A stretch of DNA of 64,000 bases from Siphonodentalium dalli (GCA_032622095.1 CP136062.1:163862875-163926874); one strand, 5' to 3'; shown: positions 35,245-46,620, counted from the first letter of the stretch. The notes: generated by a model from the letters alone, not told the origin. Program-made: numbers and translations.

Positions 35245-36975
35245 GGCACCACTCAACAGACATTTCCGTCACTAGAAATATATATTGTGGGACAAAAATA
35301 TTACGATGTTTAGAACACAATTTATTTGGCAGTGGCACATGTATTTTATTTGATTCAATATCTAGGAATGAATATATGAGACAGCATATATGTTTCTTTC
35401 ATGTTTTGATGATAACTGCACTTATATAATCATGTTATCAAAACAAGTTTCATAAAATGTCTGTTGTTGTAAAAAAAATTGTCTGAGGGCCAGTATAGAT
35501 TAGACATCAAACTTTACAATTTTGCCAACCTTAATATATAACATTGCTGGTGGATTGATATTACAAGAATTGTTATTTTATAATTTTAATGAGAATAACA
35601 ATTAAACTAAACTGAAAGTTATTGTATTTTGCACTGTTTGTTGGCCTCGACTGAAACTATTCACTTTTTCTGGTTACTAACATTCAAGATCTGCTATCCA
35701 AAACTTGATGCCAATTCCAGTGAGTCACACACTCCATGAGTTAGGCAGCACCAGTCTCCTTTATATAGTGATGTTGGTTTCTATAACATAAAATATTATT
35801 ATCGTTCTATTATAGGTTCTAATGGAGAGAGAGATGTAGATATGGCTGGAAGGACAAGACTCCAAGTAATTGCACAACTGCAGTTCATTAAACACACTTG
35901 AATTTAGCGAATTGCCACATGTACAATCATTACATTCTTACAATGTTACCAGCAGTTTTGTGAAGTAACACAATAATGACAATGATATTGAAAAAGATAT
36001 ATTGCTATGTTCGATGCACTTTCTCAGCAATGCCATGAAGAAAATCTCATTCCTGATTAACATGCAGATCAAGCAATGTTAGTTCAAATGATGTCATACT
36101 GTGCTTTTCAATTTAAACTGTGTCCATCTTGGTTATCGGAATGATTCTGGAAGAGAAAGCTCTATGGCTGAGATGATATAATTGTCTACTACAAATTAAA
36201 TATGCTATATATTTTTGGAATAAATATACATGTACCATATACATGTACGATATTTAAATACTAGTACACATCTTTTCATTTAGGAATTCTGATTCCTTAT
36301 TCATGCCCAATACTGACTGAACTACTAGGATCCCCTGTATATCAATTGTATACCTTACTCATATTTGAATTTGTGCAGTACTTACTATGTTTCGCTCTAT
36401 TTTAAATTCTGAGCGACTTCTAAACTTACAAATATTTTTGTATATGATGACAATTTCAGTTCTTCATTATCGCTGAAAACACTTGTGCATATTAAAGATC
36501 ATCTTGACAAAAATTCCTTCAGTCTGGAATATATATATTTATATTTTAGAAGAAATTCAACTTAAAATATCTAACCCTGATTTAGCTATACACATGTGAA
36601 TAATAAATGCACACTAGCGAAAAATAGTACAATGTACTGCACAAATTTAAATATGACTGAAGAATATATTCTATAATCTGACAGGATACTTTGACCCTGA
36701 GAATGTGACAAAAGTAAAAACAGTCTATATACCACATCATATATATTTACTTCAGCAGATAATTGTAGTCTCTGGGATTAATATAAAAAAGTAAAATTTT
36801 TTCACCAAAAAAAGTCATTATCACTAATATTGGTATTAGTTAGTAGTTTAATCTCTTTAATATATCAACAAAAGTAGATTATATAGAAATATGTTTTTAT
36901 CCCAAAAGTCATTGATTTATGGCTACATATACAGCTACATGTACATTGTACAGGTTCTTTTGTAATAGTGTGGTG
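35245..36975. other. VPS4 intron, nothing assigned
   Basis: Very AT-rich with many TATATA and TACATGTA words. No coding frame longer than 60 codons and no clear repeat family. Confidence 0.5.
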
Positions 36976-37052
36976 AAGGAATTTTTTCACCCCACCGTCC
37001 CATATGCAAAAAGACATAGATTAATGTCATCTCCGCTGCACTAAGGCCCCAG

Positions 37053-37077
37053 CCCCCCCCCCCCCCCCCCCCCCCCC
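37053..37077 (+). repeat. 25-base poly-C tract
   Basis: Uninterrupted C run after GGCCCCAG, followed by GGTATATAATAT. Confidence 0.95.
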
Positions 37078-37839
37078 GGTATATAATATCTGCCATTGAA
37101 AGATTCTACTGGTATGCAGACAATATATGTGGTTGCATCAATTTCAGCTTGAGGGGATCTCTATGGGAGTGTAATTATTTATGTATAAGCATAACTAATT
37201 TACATTTAGGTATAATTGATCTACACTTAAGCATATTTTATTTACCCTCATTCCTCAAGCATTTTCACATTTATTATTTATTTACGCTTAAGCTCAAAAC
37301 ATTGATTCCCCCATGAATTAATTTCAAATGGCACAGGCCTAAACACATCAATAAAGTTTATATAGACCCACCATATGATGGAAACAATCCCCCAGTAACC
37401 CCAAGATGTTTTATGACCATGGGAATGGTATAGATCTGTGCAGGATATGTCTCTTTTATAAAAATACTATATCTCAGGGATGGAGACACAAATTCTTGGG
37501 GACAGGGATGCTGATATTATGAAAATAGGGGTTTTCCCCCTATTTCAAGTCAATTAAGTACACCATATATTAGGGAAGCAAACCCACAGTAACCCCTAAT
37601 TGCCTATATACGGCCATGGAAATGGTATATATCTGTGCAGGAGATGTCCCTTTAATAAAATATACTACAGCTCTGGGAGTGAGGCACTTATTAGGACACC
37701 AGGGACAGAAATTTTCTTCAACTATTGAGTCTGTGTGGGGGCTACTACTTTGGGCCCATGATAACATACTATGAGATTGACTCAAATCAGTCACAATCAG
37801 AGGGAAGTAAGGGAGAGCAAGTTTGGTATTTAATTGTTA

Positions 37840-38145
37840 GACGCATATTTGTACTTGAGTGCAAATGATTTATGCTTAAGTGCAAATATTTGCAAATAAA
37901 TAATAAATATGAAAGCCCCCCCCCCCCTGCCCCGCCCATCATTTCAGCCCCAGGGGAGTTTTGAGATCTGGAATTTGATTTATGCTTAAGTGTATGGGAG
38001 GCCAAATTCACATTTAATAATTAATTGTGCTTAAGCACAATCAATTGCACTTAACACTTGAGCATAATCAATTGTGCTTAAGTGAAATTAATTGCGCTTA
38101 AGCGCAAATAATTACGCTTCAGTGCAATCATTGCGCTTATGCGCA
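37840..38145 (+). repeat. CTTAAG-centred palindrome cluster A
   Basis: Successive short palindromes ATTTGTGCTTAAG-type, TGTGCTTAAGCACA and TTGCGCTTAAGCGCAA are separated by AATTA or AATGA spacers. The arm letters differ between copies, yet each copy stays largely self-complementary. A 10-base C run lies between them at ~37918. Confidence 0.75.
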
Positions 38146-39198
38146 ATTCATGGTTATAGGTAACTAAACACCCCTGGTGAATAAATAGGTTTCTCCATAA
38201 CTTAGCATTAACTCCTATTGACATATCACCTCTTGGTTTCATAGGTTTGGATGGGTAGGGAGCTAGCCCAACTTCTTTATCAAAATGGCTGACTCGCAAT
38301 AGTATCACCTTCTGTTTTAGTTGGAGCGACTCGTGATAGCATTATAATATCTTCAGTATATATTAGTTATTCTGTATTAGTCGGGGCGACTTTGATTTTC
38401 CTCAATTTTCGAGTATACAGGCACACTATATGAGGGAAGCAAGCCCTCGGTGGAACTATATGACCATGGCAATACTATAGATTTGTGCAATAAAAAGAAC
38501 TAGAGCTCGAGGACTGAGACACCAAAGCTCCAGGAATGAGACACCAATCTTTTTTGACAGGGATGCTGATAATATGAAAATAGGGTTATTTCCTCTGATT
38601 TAAGTCAATAAGTAAACCATATGAGGTAAGCAAGCCCTCATGCAGTGACACCACATGCATGCTATAGTATATGACCATAGTAAGGGCCCAAATCTGTGCA
38701 ATAATACATTAAAAAACATCATACAAAAAATTACTAGAGTTCCGGGAAGGAGACATAAATTCTTTGGATAGATGGATGCTGATAATATGTAATTAGGGAT
38801 TATCCTTGTTGAACACACACTCACAGTTGACTGTTGAGTACTCAGGCTAATTAAAACAGGTTAAAATTAGCCCAAATGCTCCTCTTGTGTTGCTAGTTGA
38901 TACACCAGGTCATGCCAATAATTTATGGGTAAGTTAGATAGTAGTAACCCTTAATTCCCTTTTTATGGCCATGGAAATGGTATATATATGTGCAGGAGAT
39001 ATCCCTTTAATAAAATATACTAGAGCTCTGGGAGTGAGACACCAATTCCTGGGACACCAGGGACAGAGATGCTGACATGGATATATGTTTTTTCTTCAAC
39101 TTCGAGTCTGTATGGGGCTATTACTATGGGCCCATCATAATTTACTATGAGATGGACTCAATCATTCACAATCAGAGGGAAGTAAGGGAGTGCTAGGT

Positions 39199-39360
39199 AT
39201 TTGCGCTTAACCGCAAACTTGAATGATTTGCGCTTTAAGAGCAAATAAATTGATAGACACATATTTGCGCTTTAGTGCAAATGATTTGTGCTTAAGGGCA
39301 AATTGTTTTATGCTTTTAAGCGCAAATGATTTGCGCTTAAGCGCAAATAAATAATAAATG
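39199..39360 (+). repeat. CTTAAG-centred palindrome cluster B
   Basis: It contains TTTGCGCTTAACCGCAAA, TTTGCGCTTTAAGAGCAAA, TTTGCGCTTTAGTGCAAA, TTTGTGCTTAAGGGCAAA and TTTGCGCTTAAGCGCAAA, with AATGA spacers. Related single copies are at 31345-31365 and 37190-37290. Confidence 0.75.
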
Positions 39361-39849
39361 TGAAAAGGGCCTCCCATAGTTGCCCACTTCCGATCAACTT
39401 CGTCTCAAAATTATGGACTTACAAAAAGTTACATGTATTGTGCAGATAAAATACTGTTAATCAATTAGAGAACTTATATATTTGATTTTCCGTTGATAGT
39501 AACTAGCCCATCTGAGAATAACTTTTGGAAACTCATGTGGGAAAAAAAAATCCACCCCTACTAGTACTATTATTTGGGCCTGTAATTGATTCAATCTGGG
39601 AAAATTTTCCACAATCATGGTCATGAAAAATATTACAGTATTATTATTATTTTTGGTAGGCCTACTAGTACTAACAGCAACACTGCACATGCTACATATA
39701 CTGCTAGTACTATTTGAATGGTGAATAACGAGACCTTCAACTTCAAGACGACAAGAGTAAGGCCTAAATTATTTTTTTTAATATTGCCTGTTGGAATTTG
39801 TGTGGATATCAATTTCAATTTTATAGCGAAGAGTGATACAATTTTTTAC

Positions 39850-39972
39850 CTCTTTTTTTTTCACAACGACATCTTCGACATTTTCACCATCGGCATCGTC
39901 TTCGCTACTTGACAACCCAAGTTCTGCCGACAAAATCGACCCTTTCTTCTTCAAGTTCTTGCCAATCTTCAT
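39850..39972 (-). CDS. candidate first exon of unidentified acidic protein
   Basis: A 41-codon exon starts MKIGKNLKKKGSILSAELGL, continues SSSEDDADGENVEDVV and ends KKKE, followed by donor GAG|GTAAAA in phase 0. Lysine blocks around an SSSEDD acidic segment are typical of nuclear or nucleolar proteins, but no family is recognised. The next exon was not found downstream on the minus strand. The frame immediately upstream (acidic ELEEE) overlaps this one by a +1 shift, so the two could originally have been one coding sequence. Confidence 0.4.
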
Positions 39973-39989
39973 TTTCCTGGGCTGGTTCT

Positions 39990-40340
39990 GACACTCAGTG
40001 ACAGCTCATTTTGCTTGTTCCACATTTGCAGCCTCTGCTGCAAAATGTCCCCGCATCCAAACAGGGACACGATGTCCGCAACGAACGAGACGTGGCCGAC
40101 TTCCTCCACGCGCATAGATTCCCGCATGAACAATTAACAGCCCCCGGATCGCTTCCAAATCTATTTTTTAAACATTCCGCCATTTTTATATTATTAATGC
40201 GTGTCCGTCAGCATTATTTTTAGATCGATGATGCATTCTGGTCTTTCTGACCCTTGACCCTTCGACCAATGCTTGCAATATCTAAACACCGATTTACGAT
40301 GAAAGCCTGTGTTTGCTGGTGCGCGCGCCACCATGGCAAT
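39990..40340. promoter_or_regulatory. CpG-rich patch, possible promoter
   Basis: This stretch has repeated CG dinucleotides (for example CGCGCGCC near 40321 and CCACGCGCATAG near 40107) in otherwise CpG-poor DNA. It covers and precedes the minus-strand ORFs at 40183 and 39972, the place expected for their promoter. No TATA box or other factor site is claimed. Confidence 0.35.
39995..40183 (-). CDS. Cys-rich 62-residue ORF at CpG-rich 5' region
   Basis: The ORF starts MAECLKNRFG in strong context (AAAATGG) and contains a cysteine ladder: CSCGNLC, then CPCLDAGTFCSRGCKCG and a final C. Paired C-x-C spacings resemble CXC/tesmin-type zinc-binding repeats, but the family is not identified. The stop TGA is followed in the same frame by an open acidic stretch (ENEDWQELEEE). 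The next ATG, 22 nt after the stop, opens a second frame with an acidic Ser-rich protein. Local CpG density (about 39990-40340) is much higher than around it, as at an unmethylated promoter. It may be a short protein, an upstream ORF, or one gene split by a stop and a frameshift like its P2X7-like neighbour. Confidence 0.4.
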   Translation of the reverse strand: MAECLKNRFGSDPGAVNCSCGNLCAWRKSATSRSLRTSCPCLDAGTFCSRGCKCGTSKMSCH

Positions 40341-40468
40341 CCGATTATTCTGGGCGAGAATAATTTCATATAAAAATAACAGTACTATCACTTTAAATAT
40401 CAAACAATTTTCTGGCCATTCCAGGGTCAAACGTTATCAAATGAGTGAAATTATTTTTAGTCATATAT

Positions 40469-40492
40469 GGGGGGGGGGGGGGGGGGGGGGGG
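40469..40492 (+). repeat. 24-base poly-G tract
   Basis: Uninterrupted G run after TCATATAT, followed by AGCTATCCTGGGTGGGGGGA. Confidence 0.95.
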
Positions 40493-40849
40493 AGCTATCC
40501 TGGGTGGGGGGATATCCTGGGGGGAGATGACGTGTTACACCGGGTACCTGATCTAGTAATTCATTATTCATTGGTGGTTAAAGTTTAGATAATAAGTTCA
40601 GGTCATTTGTTGAACATATTAGCTGAACATTTCCTTTGGAACTACTGAACGATGGAAGGGTTAAATTATGTTTTTTGCTGAAAAATATTGAATGTCATTT
40701 TGTTGTTGGTGATGCCAAATAATTAAACTTATATCGGGTAAGTCCCTAGATATTATCCAAAAGTTTATATATATATGTCAATTATTAGTTGAATCAAGAA
40801 AATACCAGTTTTCATTCGGCATGTTTTAGTCTAACCCCTGTCATGAAAT

Positions 40850-41015
40850 AGATTTTTTTTCTGGAGAACGAACACATAAAAAAGTAAGTTACCCCCCTGA
40901 CATAAATCACTTTGATAAATTTCATAACAATTAGATTATTACCATGGGAGAAAGAGTGATTTCTGTCTGGGGATAACTTACTTTTTTGTGTGTTCATTCT
41001 CCAGAAAAAAAATCT
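40850..41015. repeat. fold-back element 1 (166 bp)
   Basis: The left arm AGATTTTTTTTCTGGAGAAC through CACATAAAAAAGTAAGTTA pairs with the right arm ending TTCTCCAGAAAAAAAATCT. The loop region 40911-40946 contains TTTGATAAATTTCATAACAA then TTAGATTATTACCATG. Confidence 0.8.
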
Positions 41016-41030
41016 AAATCTGAAAAAAAA

Positions 41031-41264
41031 GCAAACTTTCAAGTACCGTAAGTGGCGCTCAGTAATGTGTTAATTTTGTGAGTAGAAACTCTCCGTTCAT
41101 GCTCCATTCGCCATGTGTCCCATCTTTGATACATTTCATAACAATTAGATTAGTACTGTGTGAGATACAAAGATGTGACATGTAGCAAATGGAGCATGAC
41201 CTGAGAGATTCTACTCACAGGAAGAGTTAACCCATTTCTGAGCGCCACTTACTTGAAAGTTTGC
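41031..41264. repeat. fold-back element 2 (234 bp), same loop as element 1
   Basis: The left arm GCAAACTTTCAAGTACCGTA followed by AGTGGCGCTCAG pairs with the right arm CTGAGCGCCACTTACTTGAA followed by AGTTTGC. The loop (about 41125-41160) reads TTTGATACATTTCATAACAA then TTAGATTAGTACTGTG, nearly the same as in element 1, although the arms are unrelated. Confidence 0.8.
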
Positions 41265-41373
41265 CATTTTGTTATATAACACTTTGATATTTTATCGATG
41301 CATTTTATGGGAGAAGAAGATTAGGGAGATACATTGTAACAATAATCTATTATGATTTCATTCATTTATTCAT

Positions 41374-41792
41374 TCATTCTCCAGCTCGATCGGGCAAACG
41401 AAAGCCCCTGTAATTTCCACCATCATTTGGGAAAGCATGCCTGATGCCATTCACAACACACGATGGAAGAGGTCTGCGGTTATGCAAACCAAGGTAGCCA
41501 TAGCACCACCAAATAAACTGTCTGTATGCTATATGCCTGTATTTGTTGTGCAGAGGTCCATTAAACGGATGACTATACTGTTGATGGTATCCTAACCATG
41601 CAACTTCAAGTACTCATGGGTCCAGGCACACACTCCTGAAGGGGCCAGTCTCCGTGATACACTTGAAGTGTCCTTCTTCCTCTGAAAACGCTTTTGTCAC
41701 TTCCTTCAGCTTGGTCTCTAACTTTTTCAATCTCATGGCAACAACTGCACTCACAGGTAGTCTCCATCACTGTACATAGGCCGCATGAACAC
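41374..41792 (-). pseudogene. P2X7 intracellular-domain-like gene, exon 2 (frameshift and stop)
   Basis: After TTTCAG the exon completes Trp and reads W-C-S-C-G-L-C-TVMETTCECSCCHEIEK, the zinc-binding core of the P2X7 C-terminal domain. A one-base change of frame is needed at an A5 run (41723-41727). The new frame then reads FKCITETGPFRSVCLDP, a TGA at 41614-41616 where family members usually have Trp, VLEVAW, KYRHIAYRQFIWWCYGYLG, RPLPSCVVNGIRHAFP, and a stop at 41374. The whole domain is therefore recognisable to its end, with exactly two lesions. A real, recently inactivated gene is the simplest reading. An assembly error could explain the homopolymer frameshift, but less easily the nonsense codon. 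Confidence 0.75.
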
Positions 41793-41900
41793 CTGAAATG
41801 ACAAGGGAAATACATGTATTATGGAAACAACTCAGAGTTAACATTCAATTCCTCAATTTTGTTGATGCAAACTTTGACAATGTGTAACAAACTCGACATA

Positions 41901-42099
41901 CAGTAATGCCCTAAATAATCGACCCCTTAACCACTTCAGAATTATAGGTAAATTTTCAGGATTCAGTCGGGAAATATGGCTTGTTGAAATTCATCGGAAT
42001 GCTCTCATGAATGGCAACAAGCCATATTTCGGACTAAATCCTGAAAAGTTACCCACAGTTCTGCTGTGGCTAAGGGGTTGAATGTTTAGGGCATTGCTG
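41901..42099. mobile_element. palindromic MITE copy, TA-flanked, older
   Basis: It starts CAGTAATGCCCTAAATAATC and ends GGGCATTGCTG, with TA at 41899-41900 and 42100-42101. The arms are more diverged than in the copy at 45073. It lies ~110 bp upstream of exon 2 of the P2X7-like gene, within that gene's intron. Confidence 0.75.
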
Positions 42100-42469
42100 T
42101 ATGTTCTGATGAATGACAGTGGGCATGCGTCTGTCCGTCCACTTGTTTTCATGGATACATGTATCTTGGACAAGTTCCGCACAAATTTGTTATCAGGAGT
42201 TATACCTGCTGAATTGTTTACCAGGTATCTATCTCATTATCCAGGTCTGTTAATATCTTGTTTTTAAGGATTCACAACTTATGGTTTGCTTACCTGGTGT
42301 ACATGATATCTCTCCCAGTGCATCCCCCCTTTTTACTATTTTCAGTCTGTCAAATGCTCACACCCACCGATAATTCAACATATGACAAAATATAAATGTA
42401 CATGTATTAATTTATTGCTTATTTATTTTGATGTTATAGTTATTAAATGGCGATAAATTAACATGTTAC

Positions 42470-43130
42470 AAGAAAAAGTTGTTTGAGTCAGGGTTTGGGT
42501 GGAGAGGGGGGAATTAGATACGCAGGTCTGAGTATCCCCCACACCCAGCATCTGCATATGACAAAAATAAACTAATTATTTTATCGCTTATATTGCCCTA
42601 TATATCCATTAAAATTTTGATTGAGTCAGATTTGGGGTGGGGAGAAATTACACAGGCCTGAATATCCCACGTGATGGCTGAATAAATGTGCTGGCTTACA
42701 TTTACCCCTAAAATTATTAATAGTGCTGGCATTTTCACTATATATATAATATAATAATAATAGTGATGGCCAGCATATTCTTCCAAAATTAATAAGCGTG
42801 CCAGCACATTTATTTGGCACCCAAGAGTACATGTATATTGCTTTATATAGTCATGAAATGGCGAGAAATTAAATTTAATCGAGAAAAATTCATTGAGTCA
42901 GGGTTTGGGGTGGGAGGGGGAAATACCGAGGCCTGAGTATCTCTCGCCATTTCATGACTGTATGAAGCAAAATAAGCAATAAAATAACAAGTTCATTTTT
43001 GTCATAAGTAGCTGCTTGGTTGGGGAGTGGGGGCGATAATAAAGCCCGGGTATCTTTCTCCCGCCCGAAATACTGACTCAAACAACTTTTTCTTGGAAAG
43101 TTAATTTCTTTCCGTTTCATGACTATGGGT
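42470..43130 (+). repeat. same repeat family, group 3
   Basis: Units share AAGTTGTTTGAGTCAGGGTT, TGGGGTGGGAGGGGGAAATA and TTTCATGACTGTATGAAGC in both orientations. A hairpin on GCTGGCACATTTATT / AATAAATGTGCTGGC lies at 42685-42815. Confidence 0.6.
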
Positions 43131-43134
43131 GGAT

Positions 43135-44475
43135 ACACACATGCATGTAATGTCTGCATGTAAAATACATGTATTTTACATGGCCACACCAATAATTGAC
43201 AAAATTAATCACCTGCGCGCGAGAGGTCAATTTCACCAGTGAGTAGTTATAAGCCATTATCAAACAAACTGCCATCAAGAAATTTCAGGCCAGTCATAAA
43301 CATGTCTTCTTTCATGGATGCCGAAATGAGTAATTCTTGTCTGATATATGATGCTGTTTTTCACGAGTTATAATTCATTTCGAAAAGTGGATTAGAGCCG
43401 GTCGATTTTATACTTGATTTGTTTCTGTCATTTCTTGGAAACAGGGTCATCCAAAACAAAAATAAAATATGCAGAATTCTTTTATAGGATGATACCGGCT
43501 TGTTGAGATTTCTCTGATAATTTGAGAGCGAGCTCATGTGATAACATTAATTCAATTGGGATTGCAAATATTCATTATAGCGCCAAAAAATAATGCAGGT
43601 ACAGCGTTGAAATTAAAAAGAGTGACACCCCCCCCCCCATTTATATATATGTTTCTCAAGCCAAAGGTTGAACAAGCTCCTACCTGTCACAAGCTTGAAT
43701 TATAACATTTTCGACCATAATCCATGATTGGGGGAGGGGCTGGTTCTCGAAAGCTTCCAATAACTAAGAGAGTTAATTGAATGTATCAGCCGGAATTATC
43801 TGGGCAAGAATTACAATATAATGTTTTACTTAAATATTCCATAGTTGTAAAATTTGCGTATACATGTATAACTGTATAACACAAGAGAGGAAAGGTGACG
43901 TAGTTGGGAACTCGTAGCTAGGCAACCCTTTCGCCGAATGAAGACAAACAGCAACACCATGCATTCAAATTTAAAGCTGTATAATATGTTCATAATTATA
44001 TGAATAGCATAAATTGCTGCATATTAGTTTAATCACTCGTAGAAAACAGACACGACAGACATGACTAAGATATTTATAAAGCAGGGTGTCAGGACTCAGG
44101 GTGCTGCGTGCACACCCCCGTCGAGGAAATATGCAATGGTGAATTCGGTAGCTTCTGGGATAATATAGCTCCCCGTGCATGTTGGGGGTCATATCCCCCT
44201 GCGTTGGGGAAGAGGCCACCACTGGTATTAACATCAATAGAATACTGACAATGATTTAAACAGAACGTCGACCATTTCAGTTATCGCGCGAATAATTATT
44301 TTAAGCGGCCTGACGACTTCGTCCCAGTCAACGGCTCTTCAGCGGTTCAGAGTTTAACTCACTGTGGTCAAACACAGTCGCAATGATTGGGTTGTCAGCG
44401 GACACATATTACACGGTGTGTATAATCCATGTAAAACTCAAAATACACGATATTTACAGAGATTACATGCATGTG
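43135..44475. other. VPS4 intron, nothing assigned
   Basis: An imperfect palindrome TGCATGTAAAATACATGTATTTTACATG occurs in pieces near 43140-43180, and a 12-base C run at ~43629. The minus frame at 44237-43971 is unrecognised. No exon is supported. Confidence 0.45.
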
Positions 44476-44559
44476 TGTATCCACCCTATATAAAGCAAAA
44501 TAGGGGATAAAATCATAACATGATATTTTGCCATATGTGCGCTACTGGGTTGTTGTGAT

Positions 44560-44955
44560 GGGTTAAAGATATATTATGGAATTTTTCGGGTACGTGAAAC
44601 TGATGAGTTACATGTAGTAGTCAGGTGCTATGCCAACTGGAAGTCAGGAAGAATACAGCATTCTACGAGCATCACTGAATATTTCAAGCAAATCCACGGT
44701 GCCACTCCATAGAAAACATCGTCTGAACTATGCTGAATTGTAAATATTTACATCGTGATTCGGGACGCAGCTATCAGCTATAAAGTAACGAAAACGTTTT
44801 CATCATCGAGATTCTCTTTATTAAATTAATATGTAAAAATGACGATGTCTGTTGTCAATTTGCATATAATATTTGTAAAAATATCTACTTTTAGCAAGAT
44901 TATTCTCCATTTATATTTAATCACCCTACCGGGGTGTTTCAGATCACTAAACTAA
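44560..44955 (+). repeat. ~380-bp dispersed repeat, copy 2
   Basis: It has the same landmarks as 21525: AAAGATATATTATGGAATTT, CCATAGAAAACATCGTCTGA, GATTCGGGACGCAGC, and CCGGGGTGTTTCAGATCACT at the far end. Confidence 0.75.
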
Positions 44956-45072
44956 TGATGAAAAAATATATGGGTGGGGGATACCCATGGTGAGGGATAA
45001 ACTGTTACACCGGTATATGTTTTGTTGTAAACGCAGTAATTATAACAAGTATAATACAATTTTGGCCATATA

Positions 45073-45285
45073 CAGTAATGCTCTAATTAATCGACCTCTT
45101 AACCAAAGCAGAATTATGGGTAACTTTTCAGGATTTAGTCGGAAATATGGCTTGTTGCCATTCATCGGAAAGCTCTCCCCGAGAGCTTTCCGATGAATGG
45201 CAACAAGCCATATTTCCGACTAAATCCTGAAAAGTTACCCATAATTCTGCTTTGGTTAAGAGGTCGATTAATTGGAGCATTACTG
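45073..45285. mobile_element. near-perfect palindromic MITE, TA-flanked
   Basis: It consists of two ~106-bp arms that are almost exact reverse complements, starting CAGTAATGCTCTAATTAATC and ending ATTACTG, with the turn at CTCTCC-CCGAGAG. TA borders both ends (45071-45072 and 45286-45287). The same family occurs at 35071, 41901, 47029 and 28604. TA duplication points to a Tc1/mariner-related MITE. Confidence 0.85.
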
Positions 45286-45689
45286 TATGCTCTGTTGCTT
45301 TTCTACGAGGACATGTACATAGTGGACGTTCACTTTTAAAGTTATATATGTAGCTTTCATTACAAACTTTCAGATTTATAAATGATTAGATGCATGTTTG
45401 GTATTGTATTGTATGTGAAAAATACTGAAGAAATTGCCTTGATGAAATTAGCTGTTGGGCAGATCTGACATAATAATTGTGGATATTTGTGATAATTGGT
45501 TGATCAATACTTTGTTACAAACATGTAGATGAAAACATAATAGTAAAAAATATTATAATGTTCACTTGTGTACTTTCACACCATTCTTACTCTTAGGCAT
45601 AGCCAAATGTTTCACATTCACTGTTGAGTTGTGTCACCAACTTGTGTGGTACACCAATGTAATTTTATGTAGTCTCTTGAACAATCTCA

Positions 45690-45890
45690 TTTGCAGAATA
45701 AGGTCCCCAAAAGGTGAATTTAATGACACTATTCCGCAAGGCAGGCTAGCATCACGGAATTCACCCTCAGTCTGATTAGGCCTCAATTGCCACCTAGAAA
45801 CAGATTGAAATTCTACAGTTGAAGTTGGTGATGCACACCCATTGAGCACCTCAATTATGCATTTTATCTTCTGCAAAACAGGGGACATAG
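45690..45890. mobile_element. partial copy of 'GAATGAGGTCCCC' family
   Basis: One hairpin (AATAAGGTCCCC-AAAGGTGAATTT to AATTCACCCTCAG) and part of the centre (GCACCTCAATTATGCATTT) remain. The second hairpin is absent. Confidence 0.6.
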
Positions 45891-46620
45891 AAACTGAACA
45901 TAAGGGATAAAGTAAAAAAGTAACTAAAACAAAATTTCAATTTGATACTATCAAGGCAGGGCTTAAAATCTGACGAGAAACAGAATCATGATTCTTAGCT
46001 TGATTCTCGTAAAAGCAGCTGTTCACTGTAAAATGCTATATTTTGAATCTAGCAAAATTTTATGGATTTTAAGGCCTGTAATGACCATCCCTTGTAGCTA
46101 CCGGTACAATATTGTATGCTTCAGAAATAGCATACATTGGCATGTATAGACCAAGTCTTCTCAGTCCACAACAATTAACATGTTGAATATTCAAGACACT
46201 TTTTTTTCTTGGACAATGTCACAAATCAAGAGTTACTGTAGCTCATTTTTGGCAAATTATTATTTATTTTTTTAGCCAGTGCAAACACTGTCACTGATTG
46301 TGATAGTACTGATACTGATAGCTGAATCCAATGTCAATCCGTGAGCAGCCATGGACTGGCAGAGGTCGAGTCCAGAATTTCAATACATCACAAAATTGAC
46401 ATTTTTAGTAAAAAAATTACTATATTTCTAGACTAACATTTCGGCAGACACACAACTTTTCCATGAATTATATTTCATATTTCGATGTATTGAGTATGCG
46501 TTATGATTATTACACATGTCCGCTTGAATAAAGGGGGTTTTCGCTAGTATTTTCTTCAATTTTATTTTCACATGTTTTGCCAGTGACCGCGACATTTTGA
46601 ATAGACACTCAGTGACTCAC

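Larger units (their letters stand above)
36980..39160 (+). repeat. diverged tandem units with GCTGATAATATGAAAATAGGG
   Basis: Units of several hundred bases repeat CATGGAAATGGTATATATCT, GTGCAGGAGATGTCCC, ACTAGAGCTC-GGGA-TGAGAC, GGGATGCTGATAATATGA and AAGCAAGCCCTC. They alternate with the CTTAAG clusters. No coding sequence is recognised. Confidence 0.55.
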
